DNA of 64,000 nucleotides from Rhinopithecus roxellana. Lineage: Eukaryota > Chordata > Mammalia > Primates > Cercopithecidae. The stretch covers positions 139,375,463 through 139,439,462 of the forward strand of contig NC_044554.1 in the NCBI RefSeq assembly GCF_007565055.1, read 5' to 3'. This document shows, in pieces, positions 23,121 through 35,788 of the stretch. The notes under the pieces are model-generated. The model was not told the origin of the DNA, did no database searches, and was given only the letters and a program-made list of their open reading frames with translations. Position 1 is the stretch's first letter. Every line of letters starts with the position of its first letter. Position numbers and translations under genes: made by a program.

Positions 23121-26008
23121 TCAAGTGTCTAGCAGAAGACGTGGTCCATAATTAAGTAAATTTATCTTCCCTTCTCAGAGCTAATTACCATTGTTGGTAA
23201 ATGTTTATGAATCTATACATATATGCTTTTTAAATATCAATCTTTGATTTCCTATATCTCCATTAACTTACTGTTTTTATTTAAAACTTTCTTATGAAAA
23301 CCAGATGTAGCAGATGAACCAGACTAAAGAGAACATCTGACCATATGAATTTCATATGGATTCTACATATTCAACATTCTGTTCATGTAATTTCTAACAT
23401 TTGTCTACATTAATAATGTAAACAATAATAATAATGTTTAAAATATTATAACTCTATATAACAGGTTTATGTGGGTTAAATGACTATACTTCCTCTTAGA
23501 TTATAAGCTTGAATATTTCTTTGAGAATTTTATGTGGTCTTTTTCACATTGGCAAAGTGATTGAAACTTTTCTTCTTAATATACACCAGAGAACCATGGA
23601 GCAGATATGGACAAAGTGGAAATAATGCATTTAGTAGTAATTTAAACCAATTAAGCATATTTTTTCTAACTGGGGTACAATTTTCTGCAATTAGGTTATG
23701 CTAAAGCTCATATTAACAACTTTGTAGATCTACATATCTAGGATTCACAATTTTATATGTCCATGAAAATAAAGGCTAAGATGGAAACACATCAATCCTA
23801 GATGATTTTCCTGTTGATATGTTTTACTATACCTCCTAGCTATATGTTTACATTTTATTTCACTGCTCTTACATATATTTAATACATATGTATTTTCAGC
23901 ACCATATAATTACTTAACATTCTTTTTTTAAAAATAAACTCCAGCTGAATTACAGCAAAGCAGAGAATAACTGAGTATTGTATCTTTCTTTAAGAAGAAT
24001 GCTAGAGTATACTCGAGTATATACCTCAGCCACATTCTCCATCACTGACTGCAACTAATCTGTCTTGAGGCAGCATGGCCAATCTCTCCATTAATCATGC
24101 CAGATCTGGATTCAAAATTTCCCAGCAACAGCTATAAAAGGAAAATTAAGTTCACCACAGAAATAATATCATACAAAATTATGCAACTGCTAGTATGTTT
24201 TAATTCTTCAAAAAGTTCAATAAGTAAACAAAAACATGAATAGAGTTTTCTGTGTTTTGTTTTTGAGAAATATAATAGAATAATACCTAGTCTACGTTAA
24301 ATATCTACTGTAAAACTTTAGTGGATCTTTGTTCACATACAAATAATAGGCCATCAAGCCCTTTGAATCTAACTTACGGTTGAATTATTGGTTGATACAA
24401 GAAACAAGAAAATAGAAACTGAAACTTACATTTATATTGTTCAGGTAATTTGAATAAGACTTCTTTTTCCTACAATAAAGACAGGATTTCTAGTAATCAA
24501 AACGTATTATCTACTCAGATTTGAAAGGTATGATTTTAGGATATGAATTCAAAAGCATAATTTGGAGAATTCTATGACTCAGCTCTAAGACACTTTGTTG
24601 CACAAATGCCATGGAGTGTCATTTTAAATGTGGAAGTGATATGATAAAACTCTCACTCTTCTAAGAATAAAGCTATTGCTGGACCCTGTTATCTCACAAC
24701 CCCAAGGTACAATATGATAATGATATCACTTAACATCAGTGCTGAAGTAGGAAAAACAAAAGGGAAAAGCTGCAAGCATTTTAACTAGAAAGAAGTCAAA
24801 TTAAAATATTAATTTACTGATTAATATAACATTAGCTGACCTATTTTCTCCAGCTTGTTAAACAACAAAGACTTGTGAAGCTAAATAACTGCTTAAAAGA
24901 TAAATGTTTTCAGAATTCCCAGGGAGATGTTTAGCTCCTTTTTAAACATCATTAAAGATATGCCTTGCATATATCAGGCAATTTTATGCTTTCTGTGCTG
25001 AAACATCCTGTCTACATTTATTAATGCATTCTAGAGAATTGGGATTTGCTTAGGGGATCCCCCTTTTTCCAAAACTATGACCAATAGATGTCAGGGATTG
25101 TTTACGCTTAGTGACTCATTGTAGAATTTATGAAAATTCAAACTCTTTCAAGAGAGTGAAACAGGTCACACTTGGAAATTTATTTTCTTGAACCCTTCAT
25201 AATTTGAGATAATATTGATTTTAAAAATAAAACCCAGCAAGCTGCTGTCCACATACTTACAGCCCCTACAATCTCAGAAGTTCAGACTGGCCTTCAAAGA
25301 ATTGTACTGAAAGCAAAGAGGGGCTAGCTTTTGTGTTAAGTCAAGTTTCTACTACAATTATGTTACTTAATACCATGCACCGCTAAAACATATTTTTCTT
25401 TAAAAAGTGAAAGTTTTTGAACAAAATTTCTGTCTTTCTTGAGTTGCAAACTGCTAGCAATGTGGTCAGCCAAGATACAAAATAAAACTCACTTTGATTT
25501 GGTGCATTCTGATGCATGGTCTGAAGAAAGCGGAATGGGTTTCTTAGGAGAATCCAGAATTCATTGAAGTAATGTAAATAGTTAAATGGGGTGTAGTTAG
25601 TAAAACAGAGATCCTAAAGGTTTTGGTAAGGAGTTGAAATGGGGTTACACAAGGGATAGACAGATAGATAGATGGTTGAGAGTAGTGAAAAGAAAAAATT
25701 TAAATAATCTCCTTAGCTCTTCAGAATAGTTTGTTGATGAATGCCTCGTTCTTAACGTAATTTAGAGGATAATGCTGACTTTTTGCTTAACATGGGTGTT
25801 GAACCCACATCTTTTAGCAAAAGAATAATGTGATTTGTTAAAATTCAGTTTCTACTATTAGGGACTCTTCCAAAAATGTCTTCAAGAGTTAATGGAGCCT
25901 GAGGATCTACCTGTGAGTGTTAGTGACAGCATTAAACCATATGACCTACAGAGTTGCCAGTTTTCTTCATTGCTTTCTTTTCAATTTGGTCTTTCTAAAT
26001 TTTAGTTC

Positions 26009-26034
26009 ATATATATATATATATATATATATAT
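26009..26034. repeat. (AT)n microsatellite
   Basis: An uninterrupted AT dinucleotide run of 13 units. Confidence 0.95.
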
Positions 26035-26218
26035 TCTGAAAATAACATTTTTGTTTTTCTCAGCTTCCAAAACAGTTGGTTGCTTTCTAAGAAACTATTC
26101 CATTCAAAGTCTTTGTTCTTTTGGTTCAGCCTACAGAATATTCCTTGAGACCCTCTGAGATGCAGTTTTGTGTCAGTTGTTAAGTTGTTTGACTGGAACT
26201 TCCCTTCCTTTATTCTTT

Positions 26219-26253
26219 CTCTGGCTCTCTCTCTCTCTCACACACACTCACAG
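26219..26253. repeat. (CT)n/(CA)n short compound repeat
   Basis: A CTCTGG(CT)n run followed by CACACACTCACA. It is short and imperfect. Confidence 0.75.
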
Positions 26254-27584
26254 AGTCTTTAAAAATTGGTTAGAATTGGTACCTATTATTAAATACATCC
26301 TCCCCTAAACTACTGTCTTAAAAAAACAATAACACATATAGCAGTATAGTGGTATGCTGGTAAATGTTTAACAACCAGTTCTCTGGGAATAATAAGAAAG
26401 CTCTGATATTTAATGTTAATGGTTTCCCTGGTGTAAATACTCTCACCATGGCTCATCTCAAGCCACTGAGATAATCTCACTGAATGTGGATTTGGGACAA
26501 ATTTGCACATTTGGCTCTTGTGAACTGGTAGAAGTAGAATGACTACTTTTTAACCCGGGCCTCTTCTGAAGAGGTCCATGTAGCTGGTAACCTTAAAAAA
26601 TATGTGAACATCTCCTTCCACAATCCCTCCCCACCAACAAAGACCAGGCTTTCCTATTTCATAATAGAAGGGATAGATGTCCCAAGCTTAGTGTTCCATG
26701 AGTTATAACAGAAATCCACTGTGCGTATAGTATTCATCTGGGCCATATCATGTTACCCATGTGGAACTTGAGACAAGAAGAACCAATGCAAATATGTTGA
26801 TGATCATGCTGACTTCAGTGCCATGAATAATAAAATATTTGTCTCTTAGTCTGAAGTTTTGTGTCTCTATCAGCATACATGAAACAGTTACAGGCTAACT
26901 TACTAGTCTATAAGTAAGATAAAATCAAATTTCATACCCAACAAATATCCTGTATTGAAACTGATAGAAACACGTATGTTCACATATATGCAAAAGTAGT
27001 CTTTATATGTTGGTAATATATAGGGACTTATTTTCATTGATCAGAAATATTGGAATAGCATGAAATAATTTAGATTAAAAAATCATTGTTAAGAATTTTC
27101 AACTTCTAAAATTATACAGTGAATTTTTCACTATGAAGTATTCATTGACTATTTATATATCAAATTATTCCACTGGATTTTTTGTTACTTGCTGTTTTGC
27201 AGTGTCATGATTTTGTTTTATAAAATGTAATATCTGCCAATACTGATCCAAAGAATATTAGAATATTCAATTTTATGTCATGGTCTTAAGTCAAAGTGAA
27301 AGTTTTAACAAAGTTTGAAGTACTCACTCTGTTAATATATGCGGACATATTTCTACCAAGTTTTGTGTTCCTATATGTAATTTCCAGAGTCATATTTGCA
27401 ATACTGATAATCAGTTATTATAGATATTTTCTAGTTATAATAAATTCTGGATTTTCTTGATTTGAATATACACTTAAATGCAATAGAAAAAAAGGAAGAT
27501 TAAATTAAAATCAGTATCAATAATGTAAACTTGCTTCTACTATACTCCTAGGATTCACCTGAATGCAGACTCCTAGGGACCACC

Positions 27585-27609
27585 AAAAAAAAAAAAAAAA
27601 AAAAAAAAA
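27585..27609 (+). repeat. poly(A) run, 25 nt
   Basis: An uninterrupted A-run following CTAGGGACCACC. No retroposed body or flanking duplication could be recognised upstream. Confidence 0.9.
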
Positions 27610-28934
27610 CCCAAAATACTATTTCTCCCTCTTTCCTTTTCCTCCACTTCTCTTTTTGCAGATTTCCTTTCTCAGCAAATTATGTAACATATATATGTTG
27701 TATACCATGAGTATATGCAATTTTAATTTATCAACTAAAATAAAGAAATAAACTATAAAGGTTCAAAAATTAAAATGAAATTATTATGTAACAGATTTAA
27801 GGTTTGAGGTTTGATTATCATTGTTTATCACATCATACTCTAGAGTGAATGAATAAATATTTGTTAAGTTTTCAATCAATATAAAATTCTGAAGATGTCT
27901 CTAAAGACATTAATATAATGTAGCGAGCAATACTAGGTTATATTATTATACAGTTTTAAACTTCAAGATCTTGATAAAACAGTTCCAAGCAGACATTTAA
28001 TAAGCAATAAAATTTTGCACATATTGAATTCTAAATGCTACTCGATTAAGACTAACAAAAATTATTGTTAATATTGTAATGTTAGTTGATGACTGTGAAA
28101 ACCTTCATTTATCTCACATTATCAGAAGTAAATATAACTAATTATATTAAAATAATACAATTTAAAACTGATTAGCTATAGCATATTAGAATTTTATCCA
28201 GTTTTCTTAATATCATATATTATCCTGATCAAAAGTAGTGATGTCATTTTAAATGACATTATCCCAAACAAGGAACATGAAAGGAACCCCAAAAAATTAA
28301 CTAAGAATTTTAAAGATAAATGTTGATCTATTTTTAACTCCTTGATGAATGCACAGAAAATAAATTCTTCATTTTGTTTTTTGACTGACAACATTCCTCA
28401 CTCACACTCAAATCCTACTTGAGCTCCATCCCAGTGCTATGAAAACATCTTATGGTATTCTAATAGGGCCATGCTCTGTACCCAGTAGAGATAGCGAATG
28501 GAGAAATAGTGCCAAAAATGTGCCAAATAAAACTCTAATATTTATTTCAGTTACTTACACTGCATATGAAAAATGCTAGCTTTTAGTGTCCTCTTTATCA
28601 GGGTCTTTGTCCTAATACTCACTCTAAGGCTGATTCACTCTCTTTTACTCTTTCCAGCTCTATTAGAATCACACTCCTATATATTTTAATAGCAGTTAGC
28701 CTGATGGTTATCAAGTGCTGTCATAATCCACACGCAGGCTGGGATCTCCCATGGAAGGAGGTTTTGTACCAAAACTTTAGGAATAAGCTATAGTAAGGAT
28801 ATGCCAGAAGCCAATTTTGAGGAATTACTCAAAAAGTAATGTAATTCAGAAATCTAAGACTTTCCATCATTTGACCATTTTCATTCTTAGGGATTGTCAT
28901 GATACCTCTTTTACTCTGTAGAAAAACCTGAAAG

Positions 28935-29015
28935 TTTGATACTGTTAATCTCATTTTAGAAATGAAAGACTCTGGGATCAAGTTCACACAGTTAAAAGTC
29001 ATAAAGTAAGCATTT
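28935..29015 (-). mobile_element. MIR fragment, antisense
   Basis: The core is visible as CTCATTTTAGAAATGAAAGA, then a decayed GTTCACACAGTTAAAAGTC and AAAGTAAG. It is short and diverged. Confidence 0.55.
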
Positions 29016-30793
29016 ACAAATACTATAGGCTTTTTCTATATGTATGTATTTCATTATAATTTAACAAGGTTAAAAAGGGGAGTTATTAAGCTTCCTAATT
29101 GTGCTTGTTTCTTTTTAGAAACAGATAAGTAACCACTACAGGAGATTCACACTTAATTTTAACAAAACCGCATATTGGATACTGAACATAAATATTTGGT
29201 AGAATAGCACAATGTTGAATGATATCACACCTTACTGTCCAAAACTCATTATAATTTAGAAATATAGAATAAAAACATTGCATATAAAAGTTTCTAGTAT
29301 ACCAGTACCATACTTTAAACCTGTCAATTTTTGAAATACTGCGTAGAAATGGTGAATCATACTACATAGGAGAACAACATTTAAAGTAAGGTACAAACTA
29401 AGAGAAATTTACCATTAAGCAAGAATATCTGTATGTTTCATTTGTTACTTACTTTTTAAATTTTCTGGAAATAACATTTATCTATTTTTATTTCATCTAG
29501 TTGTGATTTTATCCATGTATTCTTAGTTAAAGTTCTAATATATGTTTTTATTTCATGTGTATTTTTGAATGTAATAAGTCCTGTGTTTCATTAATATTCT
29601 ACTATTTAAAGATGGAATCTGTATACGTAGCTTTGTGTTGCTTTTCTGGAAGAAGATATGAAACATGTAAATCCAAGCTCATTTTAGCTGCTAAAAACAT
29701 ATGTTCTCTTTTTTTGTTCTTTATTTTTAATACATCCTCTCAGTTTCAAAAGTAGAAAGACTTACAACATCTAGTTTCAGCAAACAGATTCTTAAGGGAA
29801 CTCTATTTGAGACTACATGCTTTAATACAAAATTTATCAAATATTGCAAAACTGAAGAGTTGCATCTACCTACTGTATATAGGTTTGTGAAGTTCATATT
29901 CTCCAACAAAACATTTTATCTAAAATTAAAATAGAATCCATATAGCTCAGTGGATTTTTCACTTTTACAATAAATACTAAAACTGGAGGAATAGCAACAG
30001 ATGTGACGAGTTTTCATGGGAACTTTATGATAAAACCAAAGCAGGACACACTTCATGGACATCAAGACATATCACATAACTCAGGTGAAGACTCTTAAGA
30101 GAACGAGTGTATATTTAGATATATCTTCCTGGCTTATCAATGAAACAATTTTTCATCAAGTTTTGTATAAAAATCAAATGGAGTTGATACATTTGGCTTA
30201 TCAACAGAAAAGAAAGAGCTTGTGAAAAGGAGAGTGAGCAAAAATCAAGATTTTCAGAGCTTCTTTCTGTTATAGAAGCTGGGATGTTCTCTTGAACATT
30301 GCTGCCTTTCATTGTTACTTCTCTTCCTTCTCCTACTCCCTTTTCTTCTTATTTCCCCCTTTTTAATGCCTATAGCTTTTTGCCAAAAAAGTTAGCTTTA
30401 TAATAATAAAGTACTGTTTTGTTAAGTTCTACTCATCACTTACCTACATTGCCCCTACCAATGTAACAATTTCATATCATTTTCCTATTAGATAGGTTAA
30501 AAGATAGACTAAAATCCTAAATGTATTTTGAGATACATTTTTAAATCAACTTAAAAATGAATTTTGTGACATGTGAGAAGGAGCATTTGTGGATGTATTT
30601 TAAATATTACATTCTGGATATTTTAACATGGTGTTAGCACAAAGAATTTTCCCTTCAAAATCAACTTAGTTAAAAAGACAAACTGTTGTGATCCTAGAAT
30701 AATAATCCATTTTGTTACTATTCCCACATCCCCTTCTTCTCTTTCCTTCTCTCTCCTATGCCTCCTTCAATCTTCAGAAGTTCTAAGTATTTA
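29016..30793. other. single-copy DNA
   Basis: Nothing recognised. Several open frames of about 60 codons on both strands are at chance level for this base composition. Confidence 0.45.
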
Positions 30794-30807
30794 CTAAGTG
30801 ACTATTA

Positions 30808-31103
30808 CTATTATTATTATTTGAGATGGGATCTCGCTCTGTCACCTAGGCTGGAGTGCACAGGCACTATCTTGGCTCACGGCAACCTCCACCTCTTAGG
30901 TTCAACGGATTCTCATACCTCAGCCTGCCAAGTAGCTGGGATTATAGGCATGCACCACCACGCCAGATTAGTTTTTGTATTTTTAGTGGAGATGGGGTTT
31001 AACCATGTTGGACAGGCTGGTCTCAAACTGCTGACTTAAGTAATCCACCAGCCTTGGCCTCCCAAAGTGCTGGGATTACAGGCGTGAGCAACTGTGCCCG
31101 GCC
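30808..31103 (-). mobile_element. AluS/J-type element, antisense, full length
   Basis: A dimeric Alu whose tail appears as (TTA)n on the plus strand and whose head ends in GTGCCCGGCC at 31103. The target-site duplication TAAGTGACTATTA (13 bp) is perfect at 30795-30807 and 31104-31116. Substitution load is moderate to high. The 93-codon frame here is Alu translation. Confidence 0.92.
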
Positions 31104-31149
31104 TAAGTGACTATTATTTGCCAGTTATTTTACAGGGTAATTTATATGT

Positions 31150-31270
31150 GACTATATATAGTCCATGCAATAATCCTCTGAAAATGATGTTGTAATCCTC
31201 ATTTTAAAGTGGAGTCATATAAAGCTATAAGAAGTTGAGCCACTAAGAAATGGAGCTAGAATGTACCAAA
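31150..31270 (-). mobile_element. MIR fragment, antisense
   Basis: It contains the antisense MIR sequence CATGCAATAATCCTCTGAAA, TGTAATCCTCATTTTAAAGT, then GAAGTTGAGCCACTAAG and AATGGAGCTAGAAT, in the correct order. Confidence 0.65.
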
Positions 31271-32782
31271 TAAAGAACAGATAAAATGGAGATAAGCAAA
31301 GGAGGTAAAACTGTCAAAATATTATCGTCAGTATCAAAGGCTTTCATTGACTTAAAGATAAGGACAACCAGATTTCTCTTGTGCTTAGCACTAATGTAGC
31401 GTGTTTTAGTGTTGAGTATGTGCATGGTTGAGCCCTGAAACATGTAGGGAAAGGTGCTCAGTTTATCGTCTTGACATCCCAGAGAGCTATCTGAAACCCA
31501 ATAAATGCAATAAAATGAACAGGGATAAAGACGAAAAGCATTTCTCCATAGCCTTAGGATCAACATCCATTACTTAACTAGCACAGCAATAAATTCATCA
31601 CCAAAGGAATCTCAGAGCAGTGGAACAATATCAATCAGATAACACTTCATACTTTTCAGCTAGAAAGGAGCTGACTTTTGTCTCATTTTATTTCTACTTT
31701 CATGGGTAAGAAAACTGAAGGTTATATAAATGAAATGAGCTGCCTGTTGTATAAGTAACAATGTTGAGACTGATCCATAATGTAGCACTCTGGACATTTT
31801 AACCCATCGTTACCACCACCTTCAAGGCCACTCTTGAAGTATGACCCACTCTTCAAGGCACTAAAATGCAAAGAACAGATTAAAGCAGGATAGGAAACTC
31901 AATATGCTCAGACATTTCCAATGACAAGAAAGCAAGTTTTTAAAATCTAGAATTGTTTTCTGAACTGTAGCTCAATTAAAAAATAGAGTCAAAGTCAGTA
32001 ATTTTTGTCTTGAAATCCAAAATATATATATATTTTTCTAAAAATAGCTAAATTGAGTCTGAACCTTGGAATCTGACCAACCAGGATCTAATGAAACTTT
32101 GACATGATTCATTGCTAACAATGAAAAAGGTAGCTAACTGATGATAAATGATACTTCAGAATAACGTCTAAATTCTCAGAGGAATGCATGAGATATTCAA
32201 CTGTATGAGCTGACCAGTGATGATCCAGAACATATCCCTCAGAAGAGAGCATTATCATGATAGTTTCACTGTATATATTATTTATGTAATTATTGGAGTT
32301 TTGCTTCAAGACACTGCTTTATTAAAAAACAAGCTGATTATTTAAAATAGTTTACTGAACATTATTCCACATTAATTTTTTTCACAAACTCAATGTTATA
32401 TCAAAAAAGTGTACATAAGTCAGTCAGTTTGATTCATGAAGGTTAAAAAAACTTCATGTAACCTTGAGCATGTATTTTTCAAAATAATAAGTTATACTTA
32501 CTGAAAAATGTGTCAGTTTTTAAAAAACAGATCTTTTTTATCTTTTAAACTTTCTAGAGGTTAGTGGAATGGGATAAAATGACAGGAGAAGGCAAAAAAA
32601 AAAGGTGTTATGTAGTCGTTTATGTACAAATAATGAATGCCAATGATAAAATTGTTATTTAGACATTGCAGTGATCATGAAAAACCAAGGCCCATAATCT
32701 TTACTCTATGACAGATTTTCAGTTTACAAGAAGATTCTTGGCTTGTAAGTCAGACAAGTTATTCCCAGGTGGAGAGCAATAA
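31271..32782. other. single-copy DNA, possible further MIR trace
   Basis: Around 31685-31790 a degenerate TCTCATTTTATTTCTAC...AAACTGAAGG block may be another antisense MIR, too weak to call. The rest is unrecognised. Confidence 0.4.
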
Positions 32783-33047
32783 TTCTGTGAAGAATGTCAA
32801 TGGTAGTTTAGTGGGAATAGCATTGAATCTATAAATTACATTGGGCAGTATGGCCATCTTCACAATATTGATTCTTCCTATCCATGAGCACGGAATGTTT
32901 TTCTATTTGTTTGTGTCCTCTCTGAATTCCTTAGGCAGTGCTTTGTAGTTATCCTTGAAGAAGTCTTTCACTTCCTTTGTTGGCTGTACTCCTAGGTATT
33001 TTATTTTCTTTGTAGCAATTGTGAATGGGAGTTCATTCATGACTTTT
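32783..33047 (-). mobile_element. L1 ORF2 fragment, antisense, duplicated relative to 33903-34180
   Basis: About 265 bp of antisense L1 ORF2 (AATTCTGTGAAGAATGTCAA at its left edge to GTTCATTCATGA at its right). The same ORF2 interval occurs again at about 33903-34180 in the same orientation with roughly 85% identity by eye. At 33048 the sequence jumps to a more 3' part of L1, so the junction is not colinear. This is either a separate truncated insertion or a rearranged piece. Confidence 0.8.
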
Positions 33048-33858
33048 AAATAATTGCTGTTCTGACTGGCATGAGATGGTACCTCATTGTGGTTTTGATT
33101 TGCATTTCTCTAATAATCAATGATATTGAGCTTTTTTCATATGTTTGTTGGCCACATGTTTATCTTCTTTGAGAAGTGTCTGTTCATGTCCTTTGTCCAC
33201 TTTTTAATGGGGTTGTTTGGTTTCTTTCTTGTAAATGTGTTTAAGTTCCTTGTAGATTCTAGATAATAGACCTATGTCAGATGGATAGATTGTAAAAATT
33301 TTCTCCCATTCTGTAGGTTGTCTGTTTGCTCTGATGATAGTTTATTTTGCTGCACAGAAATTCTTTAGTTTGATTAGATCCCATTTGTCAATTTTTACTT
33401 TTGCTGCAAATTGTTTTTGGTGATTTCATCACAAAATCTTTGCCCATGCCTATGTCCAGAATGGTATTGCCTAGATTTTCTTCTAGGTTTTTTATAGTTT
33501 TGGGTTTTACATTTAAGTCTTTAATCCATCTTGAGTCAATTTTTGTATAAGGTGTAAAGAAAAGGTCCACTTTCAATTTCTGCATATGGCTAGCCAGTTC
33601 TCCCAGCATCATTTACTGAATAGAGAATCCTATCCCAATTGCTTGTTTTTGTTGGGTTTGTCAAAGATCAGATTAATGTAGATGTGTGGTTTTACTTCTG
33701 AGGTCTCTATTCTGTTCCATTGTTCTATGTGCCTCTTTTTGTACCAGTACCATGCTGTTTTGGTTATTGTAGACTTGTAGTATAATTTGAAGTAGGGTAG
33801 CGTGATGCCTCTCACTTTGTTCTTTTTGCTCAGGATTATCCTGGCTATACAAGCTGTT

Positions 33859-33888
33859 TTTGTTGTTGTTGTTGTTGTTGTTGTTGTT
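33859..33888. repeat. (GTT)n microsatellite
   Basis: About ten GTT units inside L1, replacing the usual T-rich stretch before TCCATATGAA. Confidence 0.93.
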
Positions 33889-34652
33889 CCTCCATATGAA
33901 TTTTAAAATAGTTTTTTTCTAATTCTGTGAAGAATGTCAATGGTAGTTTTATGGGTATAGCATTGAATCTATAAATTTCTTTGGGCAGTATGGCAATTTT
34001 CATGATATTTATTCCTCCTATATGAGCATGGAATGTTTTTCCATCTGTTTGTGTCCCCTCTGATTTCCTTGAGCACTGGTTTGTATTTCTGCTTGAAGAG
34101 GTCCTTCACTTCCCTTGTTAGCTGTATTCCTAGGTATTTTATTCTCTTTGTAGCAATTGTGAATGAGCGTTCATTCATGATTTGGTTCTCTGCTTCTCTG
34201 TTGGTGTATAGAAATGCTTGTAATTCCTGCACACTGAATTTGTATCCCGAGACTTTGCTCAAGTTGCTTATCAGCTTAAGAAGCTTTTAGGCTGAGACTG
34301 ATGGTGTTTTCTAGATATAGGATTATGTCAGCTACAAACAAAGATAATTTGACTTTCTCTTTTCCCATTTGAACTCTTATTTCTTTCTCTTGCCTAATTG
34401 GTAGGCTATTTAATACTGCCTCCATTTCAGAAGTGGTTATTGGTCTATTCAAGGATTCAACTTTTTCCTGGTTCAGTCTTGGGAAGGTGTATGTGTCCAG
34501 GAACTTACCAATTTCTTCCATATTTTCTAGTTTACTTGCATAGAGGTTTTATAGTATTCTCTGATGGTTGTTTATATTTCTGTTGGGTCAGTGATGGTAT
34601 CCCCCTTATCATTTCTGATTGTGTTTATTTGAATCTTCTCTCTTTTCTTCTT

Positions 34653-34972
34653 CTTCTTTTTCTTTTTTTTTTTAGATGGAATCTCCCTCTGTCACCCAGG
34701 CTGGAGTGCAGTAGCGCAATCTCAACTCTCTGCAAGCTCCGCCTCCTGGGTTCACGCCATTCTCCTGCCTCAGCCTCCTGAGTAGCTGGGGCTACAGGCA
34801 CCGGCCACCGCGACTGGCTAATTTTTTTTTTTTTTTTTTTTTTTTTTTGTATTTTTAGTAGAGACGGGGTTTCACCGTGTTAGCCGGATGGTCTCCATCT
34901 CCTGACCTTGTGATCCACCTGCCTCGGCCTCTCAAAGTGCTGGGATTACAGGCTTGAGCCACCATGCCTGGC
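34653..34972 (-). mobile_element. AluY-type element, antisense
   Basis: A full Alu inserted in the L1. A 13-bp target-site duplication, CTCTTTTCTTCTT, lies at 34640-34652 and 34973-34985. It has a T-rich tail, an expanded T22 linker and the GGCTTGAGCCACCATGCC head. Divergence is low. It is AluY-like with the Old World monkey GGCTTGAGCC state. Confidence 0.9.
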
Positions 34973-35066
34973 CTCTTTTCTTCTTTATTAGTCTAGCTAG
35001 TGGTCTATCTATTTTATTGATTTTTTTGAAAAAAAACAGCTCCTGGATTTCTTGATTTTTTTAAGG

Positions 35067-35068
<2 letters not shown>

Positions 35069-35116
<48 letters not shown>
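35069..35116. repeat. (GT)n microsatellite, about 23 units
   Basis: An uninterrupted GT run in the antisense L1. Confidence 0.97.
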
Positions 35117-35118
<2 letters not shown>

Positions 35119-35368
35119 CTCCTTAAGTTCTGCTCTGAGCTTCATTATTTCTTGTCTCCTGCTGGCTTAGGGTTTGATTTAGTACTATAAATTTTCCTCT
35201 TAACACTGCTTCAGCTGCATTCCAGAGATTCTAGTACATTGTCTATTTGTTCTCATTAGTTTCAAATAACTTCTTGATTTATGACTTAATTTCATTATTT
35301 ACCCAGGAGCCATTCAAGAGCAGGTTGCTCAATTTCTATGAAGTTTGTGTGGTTTTGAGTTTCTTTCG

Positions 35369-35500
35369 TCCCTTCCTTCCTTCCTTCCTTCCTTCCTTCC
35401 TTCCTTCCTTCCTTCCTTCCTTCCTTCCTTCCTTCCTTCCTTCCTTCCTTCCTTCCTTCTTTCTTTCTTTTTTTCTTTCTTTCTTTCTCTTTCTTTCTTT
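35369..35500. repeat. (CCTT)n/(CTTT)n polypyrimidine tract, 132 nt
   Basis: Every base from 35369 to 35500 is C or T. About 22 CCTT units come first, then CTTT units. It is the expanded poly(A)-tail end of the antisense Alu that follows. Long open frames translating to PSFL repeats across it are artefacts. Confidence 0.97.
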
Positions 35501-35788
35501 AATAGAGATGGAATCTCAGTCTGTCACCCAGGCTAGAGTACAGTGGTGCAATCTTGGCTCACTGCAACCTCCACCTCCCAGGTTCAAGCAATTATCCTGC
35601 CTCAGCCTCCTGAGTAGCTGGGACTACAGGCACACACCACCAGACCCGGCTAATTTCTTTTTGTATTTTAGTAGAGATGGAGTTTCACCATGTTGCCAAG
35701 GTTGGTCTTGAACTCCTGAGCTCAGACAATCCACCTGCCTTGGCCTCCCAAAGTGCTAGGATTACAGGCATGAGCCACCACACCTGAC
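35501..35788 (-). mobile_element. AluS-type element, antisense
   Basis: A dimeric Alu body (GAGATGGAATCTCAGTCTGT to CCACCACACCTGAC) whose tail is the polypyrimidine tract at 35369-35500. It lies inside the L1; the L1 resumes at TTTCTTAATCTTGAG. A flanking duplication could not be fixed cleanly because the tail side is rearranged. Confidence 0.88.

Larger units (their letters stand above)
23121..28934. other. long single-copy AT-rich stretch
   Basis: About 5.8 kb with no gene, Alu or L1 recognised on either strand. Local simple repeats are listed separately. Fragments resembling hAT MER5 (AATGCAGACTCCTAGGGACC at about 27563) are too short to call with confidence. Confidence 0.45.

Noticed and set aside
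27541..27610. Processed pseudogene ending in A25
   Set aside because: No recognisable transcript upstream and no flanking duplication; the preceding bases resemble a MER5 fragment instead.
35247..35711. 154-codon open frame with PSFL repeats
   Set aside because: It is the CCTT microsatellite plus antisense Alu read in frame; no gene context.
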